A DNA stretch of 35,985 bases from JBMOKU01 sp049324315 (lineage in GTDB: Bacteria; Bacillota; Clostridia; Peptostreptococcales; Thermotaleaceae). Numbering within the stretch: the stretch's first letter is position 1; each line of letters opens with the position of its first letter. The translations under genes and the position numbers were made by a program. The stretch lies in assembly GCA_049324315.1 (NCBI GenBank), contig JBMOKU010000067.1, positions 1 to 35,985 of the forward strand. Reading direction: 5' to 3'. Below are positions 1 through 7,665 of this stretch, one piece after another. The notes beneath the pieces were generated by a model. The model did no database searches. It was not told the DNA's origin and saw only the letters and a program-made list of their open reading frames with translations.

Positions 1-130
1 AGACTCAAAAGATAGACATAAAGCCTCTAACATCTAACTTCTAACGTCTAACCATATGAATCACAATTCTTTAATTGGAGAATGATTTGCAGATTAACAT
101 TAAATTTTATGATTCCACATCTATATAAAT
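1..130. repeat. Direct repeat, left copy
   Basis: These bases match 35737..35866 in the same orientation with only about ten or eleven differences. The shared block contains an arm of GTTAGA-type heptamers on the complementary strand (29..53). The repeat starts at the window edge, so its true left limit is unknown. It ends just before the cyclase gene and carries no reading frame. Similarity was read by eye. Confidence 0.85.
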
Positions 131-158
131 ATATTATCGATATCTTTCATCAATAGAA

Positions 159-779
159 CTATTCTTCTACCAATATCACCCTTGCTGGAGCTGCTTCTGC
201 ATTCTTAATTTTTAGGGGAAAAGCATAGAAGCCATATTCCCCTTCTTTTACCTCTTTTAGCTGTAGGCCTTCTATAATGATAATTTCTTGACCTAATAAT
301 GTTTTGTGGGTTCCGTGGTCTGACTGTGCCCTTTCAATACCCAAAGCATCAACTCCTACACCTCGAATCCCTATGTCCTTCAGATAGGCAGCACCGCTTT
401 TTTCTAGATATACGAATTCAAAATCAAAGCCTTCTGCATAGGAATTCTTTGTTTTTAATAATATAAAATCTCCTTTTTCAATGACTTTCTCCTTAAGTGC
501 CTGAGCAGTAATACAATCATCAACATGGGTAAAATCTAAGACTTTGCACTTACCCATAAGATTCTCTAGATGGAGATATTCCATGGTACTTCCCCCTGCT
601 ATCATGTGCAAAGGTGCGTCGATATGGGTCCCTGTGTGCAAATCCATACTAATCATCGACTCATGGGAGCTGCCCGTTGTGTGGTCTTTCACTACCGTCA
701 ATTTCGGTTTTTTTTCAGCCTTATTCTTATACACCTGCATGTCTTCATGGATTTCCATGGAAATATCGTATATTTTCAC
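159..779 (-). CDS. Cyclase-family (kynurenine formamidase-like) metal hydrolase
   Basis: A 206-residue protein of the bacterial cyclase/arylformamidase-like family. Its metal-site motif HTGTHIDAPLH is intact, with His48, His52, Asp54 and His58 as likely ligands. Members hydrolyse amides or cyclic substrates; the substrate here cannot be named. I chose the GTG at 779 because a strong AAGGAGGGG lies 6 bases upstream and the family-typical KIYDIS start follows it. The frame is open further upstream, but that would run into zwf. It is the last gene of the gnd-zwf operon, 13 bases after the zwf stop, so it is probably co-expressed. No kynurenine pathway gene is nearby, so tryptophan breakdown is not supported by context. 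Confidence 0.85.
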   Translation of the reverse strand: MKIYDISMEIHEDMQVYKNKAEKKPKLTVVKDHTTGSSHESMISMDLHTGTHIDAPLHMIAGGSTMEYLHLENLMGKCKVLDFTHVDDCITAQALKEKVIEKGDFILLKTKNSYAEGFDFEFVYLEKSGAAYLKDIGIRGVGVDALGIERAQSDHGTHKTLLGQEIIIIEGLQLKEVKEGEYGFYAFPLKIKNAEAAPARVILVEE

Positions 780-785
780 GCTGAT

Positions 786-794
786 CCCCTCCTT
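786..794 (-). promoter_or_regulatory. Shine-Dalgarno fused to the zwf stop codon
   Basis: AAGGAGGGG on the minus strand begins with the last two bases of the zwf TAA and precedes the cyclase GTG by six bases. The layout implies translational coupling of the two genes, and it fixes the cyclase start. Confidence 0.7.
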
Positions 795-2277
795 ATAAAT
801 GATTCTTCCACGCCCTATGATCCTTCTGCAAAAGTATATCTGAAGCCTCCGGTCCCCAGGTCCCCGCCTCATAATTTGGGAACGGTAGTTTTTCTCTATC
901 CCAGTTCTCAATAATACGATCGGTAAATTTCCAAGCGTATTCTACTTCATCCCATCTGGCAAAAAGGGTGCTGTCTCCCCTCATGACATCATACAGCAGT
1001 CTCTCGTAGGCCTCCGGCGAATTAATCCCGGTTTGGCAGTTTTGACAAAAATCCATTTGGACAGGAACAATTTTATTCTTTGTTCCGGGTTCCTTTGTAT
1101 TAAACTGTAAAAATACACCTTCCGTAGGCTGTATCTTTATAATCAGCATATTGGCATCCATCTTATTCTCTTTAAAATATAATATATTTTCCATAGATTT
1201 AAACTGTATGACGATTTCCGTTGATTTTACCGGCATTCTTTTTCCTGTCCTGATGTAGAAGGGAACACCGGTCCATCTAAAATTTTCTACAAATACCTTT
1301 AGGGCTACAAAGGTTTCGGTCATAGAAGCAGCATCTACGTCCTTTTCCTCTCTGTATCCTATGTTTTCATGCCCTTCATGACTTGATCCATACTGACCGA
1401 GGACAACATGTTCACGAATTCCTTTTGAAGAAATTTTCTTTAGTGCTTTAAGCACCTTTACCTTCTCATCCCTCACAGATTCAGGATCTAAATCATTAGG
1501 AGGCTCCATGGCAACAAGACTCAGCAGCTGAAGCATATGGCTCTGAACCATATCCCGCATGGCTCCGGCTTTTTCATAGTATCTTCCGCGATTCTCTACA
1601 CCTACTGTTTCATTGGAGGATATTTGAATATGATCAATATATCGATTGTTCCACAGAGGCTCAAAGAGCATGTTGGCAAAGCGGATCACCATAATATTTT
1701 GCAGCATCTCTTTTCCCAGATAATGGTCAATACGATAGGTGTTTTCTTCCTTAAATACCTTGACAATCCGATTGTTCAGGTACTTAGCGGAAGCAAAATC
1801 TCTTCCAAAGGGCTTTTCTATGACAATTCTCTGCCATTTTTCTTTATTTTCATCTACGCAATATCGGTGTAAATTGTCTACGATTCCTTCAAAATACTCC
1901 GGTGCCACAGCCATATAGTAGATCCTGTTTCCCTTGGTATGGTGCTTTTCCTCGATCTCCTCCAGGTAACGGTTAAGATGTGCATACGCTTCCTGCTGCA
2001 GAAAATCTACTTCTTTATAGAAAATCCTGTCCCTTATCCTATCCCATACATGGTCTTCTACCTTCAGCTTTGAAAACTGCTTGATAGAACGGTATATTTC
2101 TTCTCGATACGTTTCATTGGTTTTTTCCTTTCTGCCGATTGCTACCACCACAAAATTGGGAGGAAGACTGTTATGATACTGCAGGTTGTAAATGGCCGGC
2201 AGTAGTTTTCTATGGGTCAGATCTCCAGTCCCCCCAAAAATGATCATAGCACATGAACCATTAAACGGATTATTCAT
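793..2277 (-). CDS. zwf: Glucose-6-phosphate 1-dehydrogenase
   Basis: Oxidises glucose 6-phosphate to 6-phosphogluconolactone with reduction of NADP, the entry step of the oxidative pentose phosphate pathway; cytosolic. The 494-residue chain has the Rossmann fingerprint GGTGDLTHRKL near residue 15, the IVIEKPFGRD segment, and the active-site signature RIDHYLGKE near residue 185, all full length for the family. The ATG at 2277 gives the normal N-terminus, with AGGAGG 12 bases upstream and GAGGAG closer. A GTG at 2286 and a TTG at 2289 are in frame, but the TTG abuts the AGGAGG. It lies 25 bases downstream of gnd and is coupled to the cyclase gene. A 6-phosphogluconolactonase gene is not seen. 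Confidence 0.96.
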   Translation of the reverse strand: MNNPFNGSCAMIIFGGTGDLTHRKLLPAIYNLQYHNSLPPNFVVVAIGRKEKTNETYREEIYRSIKQFSKLKVEDHVWDRIRDRIFYKEVDFLQQEAYAHLNRYLEEIEEKHHTKGNRIYYMAVAPEYFEGIVDNLHRYCVDENKEKWQRIVIEKPFGRDFASAKYLNNRIVKVFKEENTYRIDHYLGKEMLQNIMVIRFANMLFEPLWNNRYIDHIQISSNETVGVENRGRYYEKAGAMRDMVQSHMLQLLSLVAMEPPNDLDPESVRDEKVKVLKALKKISSKGIREHVVLGQYGSSHEGHENIGYREEKDVDAASMTETFVALKVFVENFRWTGVPFYIRTGKRMPVKSTEIVIQFKSMENILYFKENKMDANMLIIKIQPTEGVFLQFNTKEPGTKNKIVPVQMDFCQNCQTGINSPEAYERLLYDVMRGDSTLFARWDEVEYAWKFTDRIIENWDREKLPFPNYEAGTWGPEASDILLQKDHRAWKNHL

Positions 2278-2302
2278 TCTCCTCACCAACCTCCTAAAGC
2301 AT

Positions 2303-3199
2303 TTACTTCTTTGTTACAGCATGGCCTCCAAACTCATTTCGTAAGGCCGCCACCACCTTGCCTGAAAAAGTATCTTCCTGCTGAGACCGATATCTGACAA
2401 ATAGGGACGCAGTAATCACATGGGCAGGTATGTTAAGCTCCAAGGCTTCTTGTACTGTCCACAGACCTTCACCTGAAGAATCAACGACGCCCTTGATAGC
2501 ATCCAACTGCTGATCCTTGGAAAAGGCCCTTTCCGTCAGCTCCATGAGCCAACCTCGAATGACAGAGCCATGATTCCATACATTGGCAATTTCTTGATAA
2601 TTTAAATCAAACTGACTTTCTTTTAAGATCTCAAATCCTTCTCCAATGGCCTGCAGCATAGCATATTCGATACCATTATGAATCATTTTCACGAAATGTC
2701 CTGAGCCGTTTCTACCTGTATGCACATACCCGTTTTCTACACACATATCATGAATCATTGGCTGAATGGTTTTGAATACATCTTCCTCTGCCCCCACCAT
2801 CATACAGGCTCCGTTCCTAGCTCCCTCCATACCCCCGCTGGTCCCGATATCCACAAAACGAATGCCTTTTTCCTTCAAAAACGCGTATCTGCGCAAAGTA
2901 TCTTTATAATTTGAATTGCCTCCGTCGATAATGATATCTCCTTGATCTAGTAGAGGAATTAATTGCTGGATGATTTCGTCAATCCCTTTTCCCACCGGTA
3001 TCATAAGCCAAACTACTCTAGGTACCGTCAGTTTGCCAACCAGTTCCTCGATACTATACACACCCAATACACCATCTTGTTCTATCTGCTTTATCTTTTC
3101 CGGAGATCGGTTATACGCTATAACCCGATGATGATGATCCCTTAAGTTTAATGCCAAGTTATATCCCATTTTTCCTAACCCTATGAGCCCAACTTCCAT
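2303..3199 (-). CDS. gnd: 6-phosphogluconate dehydrogenase, short (about 300-residue) type
   Basis: Oxidative decarboxylation of 6-phosphogluconate to ribulose 5-phosphate. The 298-residue protein has the N-terminal nucleotide fold GLIGLGKMG, the DGGNSNYKDT loop, the substrate segment GTSGGMEGARNG, and the catalytic Lys/Asn block HFVKMIHNGIEY. It is much shorter than the roughly 470-residue E. coli Gnd and matches the short YqeC/GntZ-like branch, which often prefers NAD; the cofactor choice is not tested here. The start at 3199 is set by AGAGGTG seven bases upstream. It is first in the gnd-zwf-cyclase operon. The 250 bases upstream hold the terminator of the sensor gene and presumably this operon's promoter, which I could not pin down. 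Confidence 0.94.
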   Translation of the reverse strand: MEVGLIGLGKMGYNLALNLRDHHHRVIAYNRSPEKIKQIEQDGVLGVYSIEELVGKLTVPRVVWLMIPVGKGIDEIIQQLIPLLDQGDIIIDGGNSNYKDTLRRYAFLKEKGIRFVDIGTSGGMEGARNGACMMVGAEEDVFKTIQPMIHDMCVENGYVHTGRNGSGHFVKMIHNGIEYAMLQAIGEGFEILKESQFDLNYQEIANVWNHGSVIRGWLMELTERAFSKDQQLDAIKGVVDSSGEGLWTVQEALELNIPAHVITASLFVRYRSQQEDTFSGKVVAALRNEFGGHAVTKK

Positions 3200-3335
3200 A
3201 TAGTTCACCTCTCTACTCAATTTTTTCGGTTATTTACTATTTATTATCTTTTTGCGCATGCTTAAACATATGATTTACAAAAAGCTTTTATTTGTTTCAT
3301 TTTTATATTTTCGAGAACGATTCAGGATTCATTTT

Positions 3336-3373
3336 ACAAAAACGAAAATTGCCCGTCATGAGTAACGGGCAGT
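3336..3373 (-). terminator. Intrinsic terminator of the sensor gene
   Basis: TGCCCGT and ACGGGCA form a 7-bp stem with an 8-base loop (3350..3371). On the minus strand it is followed by AATTTTCGTTTTT. It lies 80 bases after the sensor stop codon and before gnd, so it separates the two units. Confidence 0.75.
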
Positions 3374-3452
3374 ATAAAATTTATGAACTTATTGTATTCA
3401 GTTTTATTATAGGATTGACTAATTATTCATGATATTTTATGACGACATCGAT

Positions 3453-5756
3453 TTATTTATCTTCTATATTTAATAGTATTTCTAAAAAGCGATCTACCAA
3501 TTGAGGATCAAACTGTATTCCTCTAAAGCGCTTTAATTCATTGATTGCTTCCTCTACCGTTAGAGCCTTTCTGTATGGCCTGTCGCTGGTCATGGCATCA
3601 TAGGCATCTACAATGGAAAGAATCCTACATTGAATCGGAATTTCATCCTCCTTTAATCCAAAGGGATATCCCTTTCCATTCCACCACTCATGATGCTTTA
3701 AGATCCAGTCTGCCAAATGTGCAATGTCAGGAGAAGATTGGGCAATCCTATAACCAATTTCACAATGTCGCTTCATTTCTTCAAATTCTTCTGCCGTAAG
3801 CTTTCCGGGTTTAAAAAGCACACTATCTGAAACACCGACTTTACCGATATCATGGAATTTAGAAAAGAGCAGTATATCTTGTATCTGGCTGTCTGTCATA
3901 CCAACTTCTGCAGCAAGCTTTGCCGATAAAACTTGAAGCCTATCACAGTGCCCCTCGGTAATATAATCTCTTGTTTCAAGCATTTTCATAATTACACTAA
4001 CAAGCTCGCTTTTTGAACTCTGTTTATGATGAAGCTTTTCTTTATACATATAGTCGTCAGCTTCTTTGAACATTTCTCTCAGATTCCTTGCCTTATCTAA
4101 AGAAACAGCGTACCCAAGAGAAATGCTTACAGGAATGGCTTTGTTATTGTTAATCTCCTCCACCATTGTTTTTAGCTTTGATTTCTTCTTTGCTATTTCT
4201 GTTTCTGTTATATCCTTCATCAAGATTCCGAACTCGTCTCCACCAATCCTTGCTATTACTGTATTCTCTTCATCAAAACACACTTTTAGAATATCGGCCG
4301 TTATTTTTAAATACTCATCTCCCACAGTATGTCCCAAAGTATCATTGATAAGCTTTAGACCATCCAGATCACATATGATCAGCCCGCAGTATGAAAGGTT
4401 CTGCGCATTTCTTGCCTCCATTTCCTTTTCAAAGTAGTTTCGATTATAAAGCCCCGTTATACTATCTTTAATACTCATATTGTATATCTTGATCTCTGCT
4501 AGCTTTCTTGCCGTTATGTCTCGGACAATGGCAAGAATAAGGTCTACATCATATTGGATTACCCTTGCTTCAAAATAATGGTTTTCTTCTCCTAGGATTA
4601 TGGAATATTCAACCATTTGCGTTTCGCCTGATGTAATGCTGTCTTTCAAAGTCTTTTCAAATTTTTGCGAGAGCTCTTCATCAAAGATTTCATAAAAAGA
4701 TTTACCCAAGAACTCCTCAGGAGGATACAATGACTTTGTTTTATCATTTGCCTGGTAATCCATAAAAATGCCGTTTCTGTTTAGAATAAAAAGTAAATCT
4801 GGCATCGCTTTAAAAATAGAATTGATTCGATTTTCGCTTTTTTGCAGTTTTTCTATGGTATTTGTCAGTTCTAGTGTTTTTCGACGAACAGCACGTTTCA
4901 AAGTGATGCTCCAAAATATTAAAACAATAGCGATGATTAAGACAGAAATAAGATAGATTTTTATGTAAAGTGTAAAATCTGAACCCATGTATTTAAATCC
5001 GAACCATTTATTATAGATCTTTTTATGTTCAGCTTCGCTGATTTTGGAGAAGCCATAATCAATAGCCTTTAACAATACTTGATCTTCTTTTTTCACGGCT
5101 CTGTGAAATTGCCCTGTAAGCTGGGATTCCGTATATCGAAAATCATCTTCCATATTGTACTTGTGCAAGTAGTAAAGGGCTGTGGGTTTACCCATAATGA
5201 AAACACTAATTTGATCATTTTTGGCTGCTTTAATAATAGCTTCATCGGTATCAAATTCCAAATAATCGTTGATGCCATTTTTCTTTAAAAGATTAATCGT
5301 GCTACCCGCTTTTTTCATCCCAACGTTAAAACCTTTTAAAGATTTTACATCTGTTATCCCAGATATATTTTTATTAAAGAATATACACATTTCAATGTCA
5401 GCATAGGGATGGGAGAAATTATAGAGTTTGCTTCTCTCATCATTCTTAAACATGGTATCTATAACATCATATTTGCCTTCCTTCATAAGCCGTTGGGCTG
5501 TGTTCCAATTCATACCCTCTATGTTGACATTAATACCTGTCTTGATGCTCCAAAGATTCCACTCATCTACAAGAACCCCCATTAGATTCCCATTTGCATC
5601 TCTAAATATATAAGGGGGAAAGTCATCATCCATTACGACTCGTATTTCCTTTATGCCAGGATTCAAATAGGGAGCTTCTATGTATGAAACAGCTGCTGCA
5701 AATATTAAGATGGATACAATACCTATAATAAAGAAATATGAACGCTCGACCTTCAT
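3453..5756 (-). CDS. Membrane sensor: solute-binding domain, PAS, GGDEF, HD-GYP
   Basis: A 767-residue protein likely to make and break cyclic-di-GMP. Order: N-terminal membrane segment (about 9-25), an extracellular family 3 solute-binding domain (about 35-250, starting IRVVMDDDFPPYIF), a second membrane segment (about 258-280), a PAS domain (about 310-415), a diguanylate cyclase domain with intact GGDEF near residue 510, and an HD-GYP phosphodiesterase with HDIGK and HHEWWNGKGYP. Both catalytic motifs look complete. No RxxD inhibitory site precedes GGDEF, so product inhibition may be absent. The solute-binding domain suggests direct sensing of an amino acid-like ligand. GAGGAGG five bases upstream fixes the start. 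It stands alone with its own terminator; no target gene is adjacent. Confidence 0.93.
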   Translation of the reverse strand: MKVERSYFFIIGIVSILIFAAAVSYIEAPYLNPGIKEIRVVMDDDFPPYIFRDANGNLMGVLVDEWNLWSIKTGINVNIEGMNWNTAQRLMKEGKYDVIDTMFKNDERSKLYNFSHPYADIEMCIFFNKNISGITDVKSLKGFNVGMKKAGSTINLLKKNGINDYLEFDTDEAIIKAAKNDQISVFIMGKPTALYYLHKYNMEDDFRYTESQLTGQFHRAVKKEDQVLLKAIDYGFSKISEAEHKKIYNKWFGFKYMGSDFTLYIKIYLISVLIIAIVLIFWSITLKRAVRRKTLELTNTIEKLQKSENRINSIFKAMPDLLFILNRNGIFMDYQANDKTKSLYPPEEFLGKSFYEIFDEELSQKFEKTLKDSITSGETQMVEYSIILGEENHYFEARVIQYDVDLILAIVRDITARKLAEIKIYNMSIKDSITGLYNRNYFEKEMEARNAQNLSYCGLIICDLDGLKLINDTLGHTVGDEYLKITADILKVCFDEENTVIARIGGDEFGILMKDITETEIAKKKSKLKTMVEEINNNKAIPVSISLGYAVSLDKARNLREMFKEADDYMYKEKLHHKQSSKSELVSVIMKMLETRDYITEGHCDRLQVLSAKLAAEVGMTDSQIQDILLFSKFHDIGKVGVSDSVLFKPGKLTAEEFEEMKRHCEIGYRIAQSSPDIAHLADWILKHHEWWNGKGYPFGLKEDEIPIQCRILSIVDAYDAMTSDRPYRKALTVEEAINELKRFRGIQFDPQLVDRFLEILLNIEDK

Positions 5757-5984
5757 GAATACCTCCTCATCCCCTTAATTGACAGCATCATTGCTTTATA
5801 TTGAGAGAAATGTACCTGTCGACTGTATAACAATTATGTCATAATCCGACACCTTTCTGCAATAATTGATATATCGTTACCGTAAATTCCCAATCCTCTG
5901 TTTTTCGAGATATACATTATTATTTGTTTGATTCTTACCTCAAATCTTCTTCGAATACACAGAGAATTAGTTAAAGATTATAGG

Positions 5985-6074
5985 TTTACGCTTCTAAAGT
6001 AAAATTAATCTTTGCAGAACGGCACAGGGGCCGTTCCCTACAAAAGATAATACATTTTGTTCTAGAAGCGTAAA
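5985..6074. repeat. Inverted repeat enclosing a REP-like palindrome
   Basis: TTTACGCTTCTA at 5985 and TAGAAGCGTAAA at 6063 are perfect 12-bp inverted copies. The 66 bases between them contain the REP-like hairpin at 6014..6042. This could be a small mobile unit or a REP placed inside an older stem-loop. Confidence 0.6.
6014..6042 (-). repeat. REP-like palindrome, single copy
   Basis: Read on the minus strand it begins TGTAGGG, then has a stem of AACGGC/GCCGTT, and ends in CTGC. The two halves of the REP doublet at 29453..29586 share the TGTAGGG head, the GC-rich stem and a C/TGC-type tail, so the three belong to one family. A transposase remnant of the matching kind lies 400 bases away. Confidence 0.65.
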
Positions 6075-6080
6075 TCAATG

Positions 6081-6117
6081 AACCCTGTTCTCTTTATACG
6101 TTAAAGAAAACAGGGTT
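6081..6117. terminator. Long hairpin, possible terminator or processing site
   Basis: AACCCTGTT pairs with AACAGGGTT, and the stem continues with TCTTTA/TAAAGA after one mismatch, giving about 15 pairs. It follows the stop of the broken acetyltransferase (minus strand) by 85 bases. No T-run follows on either strand, so intrinsic termination is uncertain. Confidence 0.45.
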
Positions 6118-6201
6118 ATCTATAGAAAAATTAATCTCAACTTCGTTACTTTGCTATGCCTCATATAAATGATGTACAATCAGCCACGGAGAGGCTTTAC
6201 A

Positions 6202-6483
6202 CTACCTCATTTTTTCAAACATCGTTAAATACATACCTTCACTAACTTCTATATCTCTTGTTTTGCTATATCCTTTTTTAAAGTATAGAGTAACAGCCGG
6301 TAGGTTTTCCTTGCCGGTACAAACGATTATTCTATTTACATCCCCGTTAAGACTCTCAATAAAGTCAATCAATTGTCCGGCAATACCCTTTCTAAAAAAA
6401 CGCGGATGTACAGCCACTCTATGAATGTCCAGCACAGCATCGATCGTCTTGTAAGAGATTATGCCTGCCCTCTGTACATATCG
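6202..6483 (-). pseudogene. GNAT acetyltransferase, C-terminal fragment
   Basis: The frame encodes the C-terminal half of a GNAT N-acetyltransferase: the acetyl-CoA strand and loop LDIHRVAVHPRFFRKGIAGQ, then a normal end with YFKKGYSKT. The first half (roughly 70-80 residues in the family) is missing. Upstream the frame meets a stop at 6484..6486 inside a different gene remnant, the N-terminus of a transposase. With no start codon or ribosome site of its own, it is almost surely a deletion relic. The fusion point lies around 6450-6475, where both protein families remain recognisable in different frames. Confidence 0.75.
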
Positions 6484-6559
6484 TTACAAAATAATAACCT
6501 GCTTGTGAATAATCATAATCTTTTAATCTTAATTGTCTTCTTTGAGGTAAACTATCCAT
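6419..6559 (-). pseudogene. REP-associated tyrosine transposase (RAYT), N-terminal remnant
   Basis: A 46-codon frame starts with ATG at 6559, preceded by GGAGGT at good spacing. The first 30 or so residues, with LRLKDYDYSQAGYYFVTIC, are the hallmark N-terminus of RAYT/Y1-type transposases. These single-strand transposases act on REP palindromes with a HUH motif and a catalytic Tyr; those parts are absent here. After about residue 36 the sequence leaves the family and stops, because the gene is joined out of frame to an acetyltransferase fragment. The remnant starts 21 bases after the nitroreductase stop. Nearby REP-like palindromes fit a former RAYT/REP pair. Confidence 0.8.
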
Positions 6560-6580
6560 TTTTCTACCTCCATACTCTTA

Positions 6581-7195
6581 TCACCACTTGTTTATATGTA
6601 ATCTTGATTCTAACTGCACTTGCTTCTGGGGAATAACTTTTGCAGTTGCTGCCATAAATCCTAATGGAATGACCGCTGCGATTTCCAATTCTTGAGGAAT
6701 ATTAAGGATTTTCTTCATTGCCGGTGTATTTTTAGGAATAAAGGTGACGCCAAAAACATTATTTTCAGCTAGACTTAGTAGAATATTCTCTATACAGCAC
6801 CACACGGAAGCTAAGCAGTTTAAATCATACACTCGCTTACTCTCACTTACTTGGGTCTTTGGTTCATATACAATCACTAATAGCTCCGGCGCTGTTAGTA
6901 TCATTTTTTTCTGTTTCGGGATTGCATCTAAATACATATCTCTGGCTATGTCTTCATAATCGTTAAATGCTTGTTTTAATTCATTCGTTGCTTCTTCTAT
7001 CATATCTTCTGTTTGCGTTAATGCAAGCCGTGTATTCTGTTCCTTGACCAAAACAAAATCCCATTGTTTCAGGTGATTATAGCTCGGTGCTTTCAATCCA
7101 GCCTGCAAAGCACTCTCTATTATTTCAAACGGTACCTCTTGATCTGAAAAATCTCTAACGGTTCTTCTTCGATGGATAACCTCTACTAATTCCAT
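6581..7195 (-). CDS. Nitroreductase-family FMN oxidoreductase
   Basis: A 204-residue nitroreductase-fold flavoprotein. The FMN-phosphate motif RRRTVRDFSDQEV sits at residues 9-21 and APSYNHLKQWDFVLV near residue 36. The C-terminal half has the usual glycine-rich stretch (IPLGFMA) and the family's length. Such enzymes reduce nitro compounds, quinones or flavins with NAD(P)H; the natural substrate is unknown. The start at 7195 follows a GGGGGATAAGGGA purine-rich stretch. It appears to be a single-gene unit downstream of the HPr terminator. The RAYT remnant begins directly after it. Confidence 0.9.
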   Translation of the reverse strand: MELVEVIHRRRTVRDFSDQEVPFEIIESALQAGLKAPSYNHLKQWDFVLVKEQNTRLALTQTEDMIEEATNELKQAFNDYEDIARDMYLDAIPKQKKMILTAPELLVIVYEPKTQVSESKRVYDLNCLASVWCCIENILLSLAENNVFGVTFIPKNTPAMKKILNIPQELEIAAVIPLGFMAATAKVIPQKQVQLESRLHINKW

Positions 7196-7298
7196 TCCCT
7201 TATCCCCCTAACAGAGTCATTTTGAATAGCACTTATTTCCATTTACATACCCATTATACCAAACGTACGTTCTTCCGTAAAATATATTTTCTGTAATC

Positions 7299-7336
7299 AA
7301 AAAAACCAGATATTTAGTAACTCTCTAAATATCTGG
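7299..7336 (-). terminator. Intrinsic terminator ending the ula operon
   Basis: CCAGATATTTAG and CTAAATATCTGG form a perfect 12-bp stem with a 7-base loop (7306..7336). On the minus strand it is followed by seven Ts. It lies 13 bases after the HPr stop codon. Confidence 0.92.
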
Positions 7337-7349
7337 GTTCTTAAGATCC

Positions 7350-7616
7350 TTATTCAGCAAATTTATTGGTTTTCATTAATTCTACCAGGTTGGCTACGGC
7401 CAGTTCTTCGTCCTCACCTTCGGCACAAATAGCAATTTCCGTATCTACACCTATACCTAGGGCCAGAATACCCATAATGGATTTTAAATTAGCCCTTTTT
7501 TCTCCACGTTCTATTTCTATCTTTGATGAATACTTTCCTGCTGCACTTGATAATATGGACGCTGGCCGAGCATGCAGTCCAGTTGGATCTATTACTTTCA
7601 GCTCTACTTTAATCAT
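7350..7616 (-). CDS. ptsH: HPr phosphocarrier protein in the ula operon
   Basis: An 88-residue PTS phosphocarrier that passes phosphate from enzyme I to EIIA proteins. The active-site block GLHARPAS puts His15 in place, and NLKSIMG puts the kinase-target Ser46 in place, so it has both catalytic and catabolite-signalling sites. GGGAGG precedes the ATG by seven bases. It is the last gene of the ascorbate operon, 49 bases after the regulator, and no enzyme I gene is present. It could be the cell's general HPr or a dedicated second copy; the window cannot decide. Confidence 0.93.
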   Translation of the reverse strand: MIKVELKVIDPTGLHARPASILSSAAGKYSSKIEIERGEKRANLKSIMGILALGIGVDTEIAICAEGEDEELAVANLVELMKTNKFAE

Positions 7617-7665
7617 TTATTTTTCCTCCCGGATATGTTCATGAATTAATTTCATCACATCTTCG

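Larger units (their letters stand above)
5757..6201. other. 445-bp gene-free, repeat-bearing interval
   Basis: Holds the unmapped upstream region of the sensor gene, a 12-bp perfect inverted repeat (5985..5996 and 6063..6074), a REP-like palindrome inside it (6014..6042), and a long hairpin at 6081..6117. No credible reading frame is present. Confidence 0.7.

Noticed and set aside
6081..6117. Classical intrinsic terminator of the acetyltransferase remnant
   Set aside because: The stem is good, but neither side has a T-run. It is listed only as a possible terminator with low confidence.
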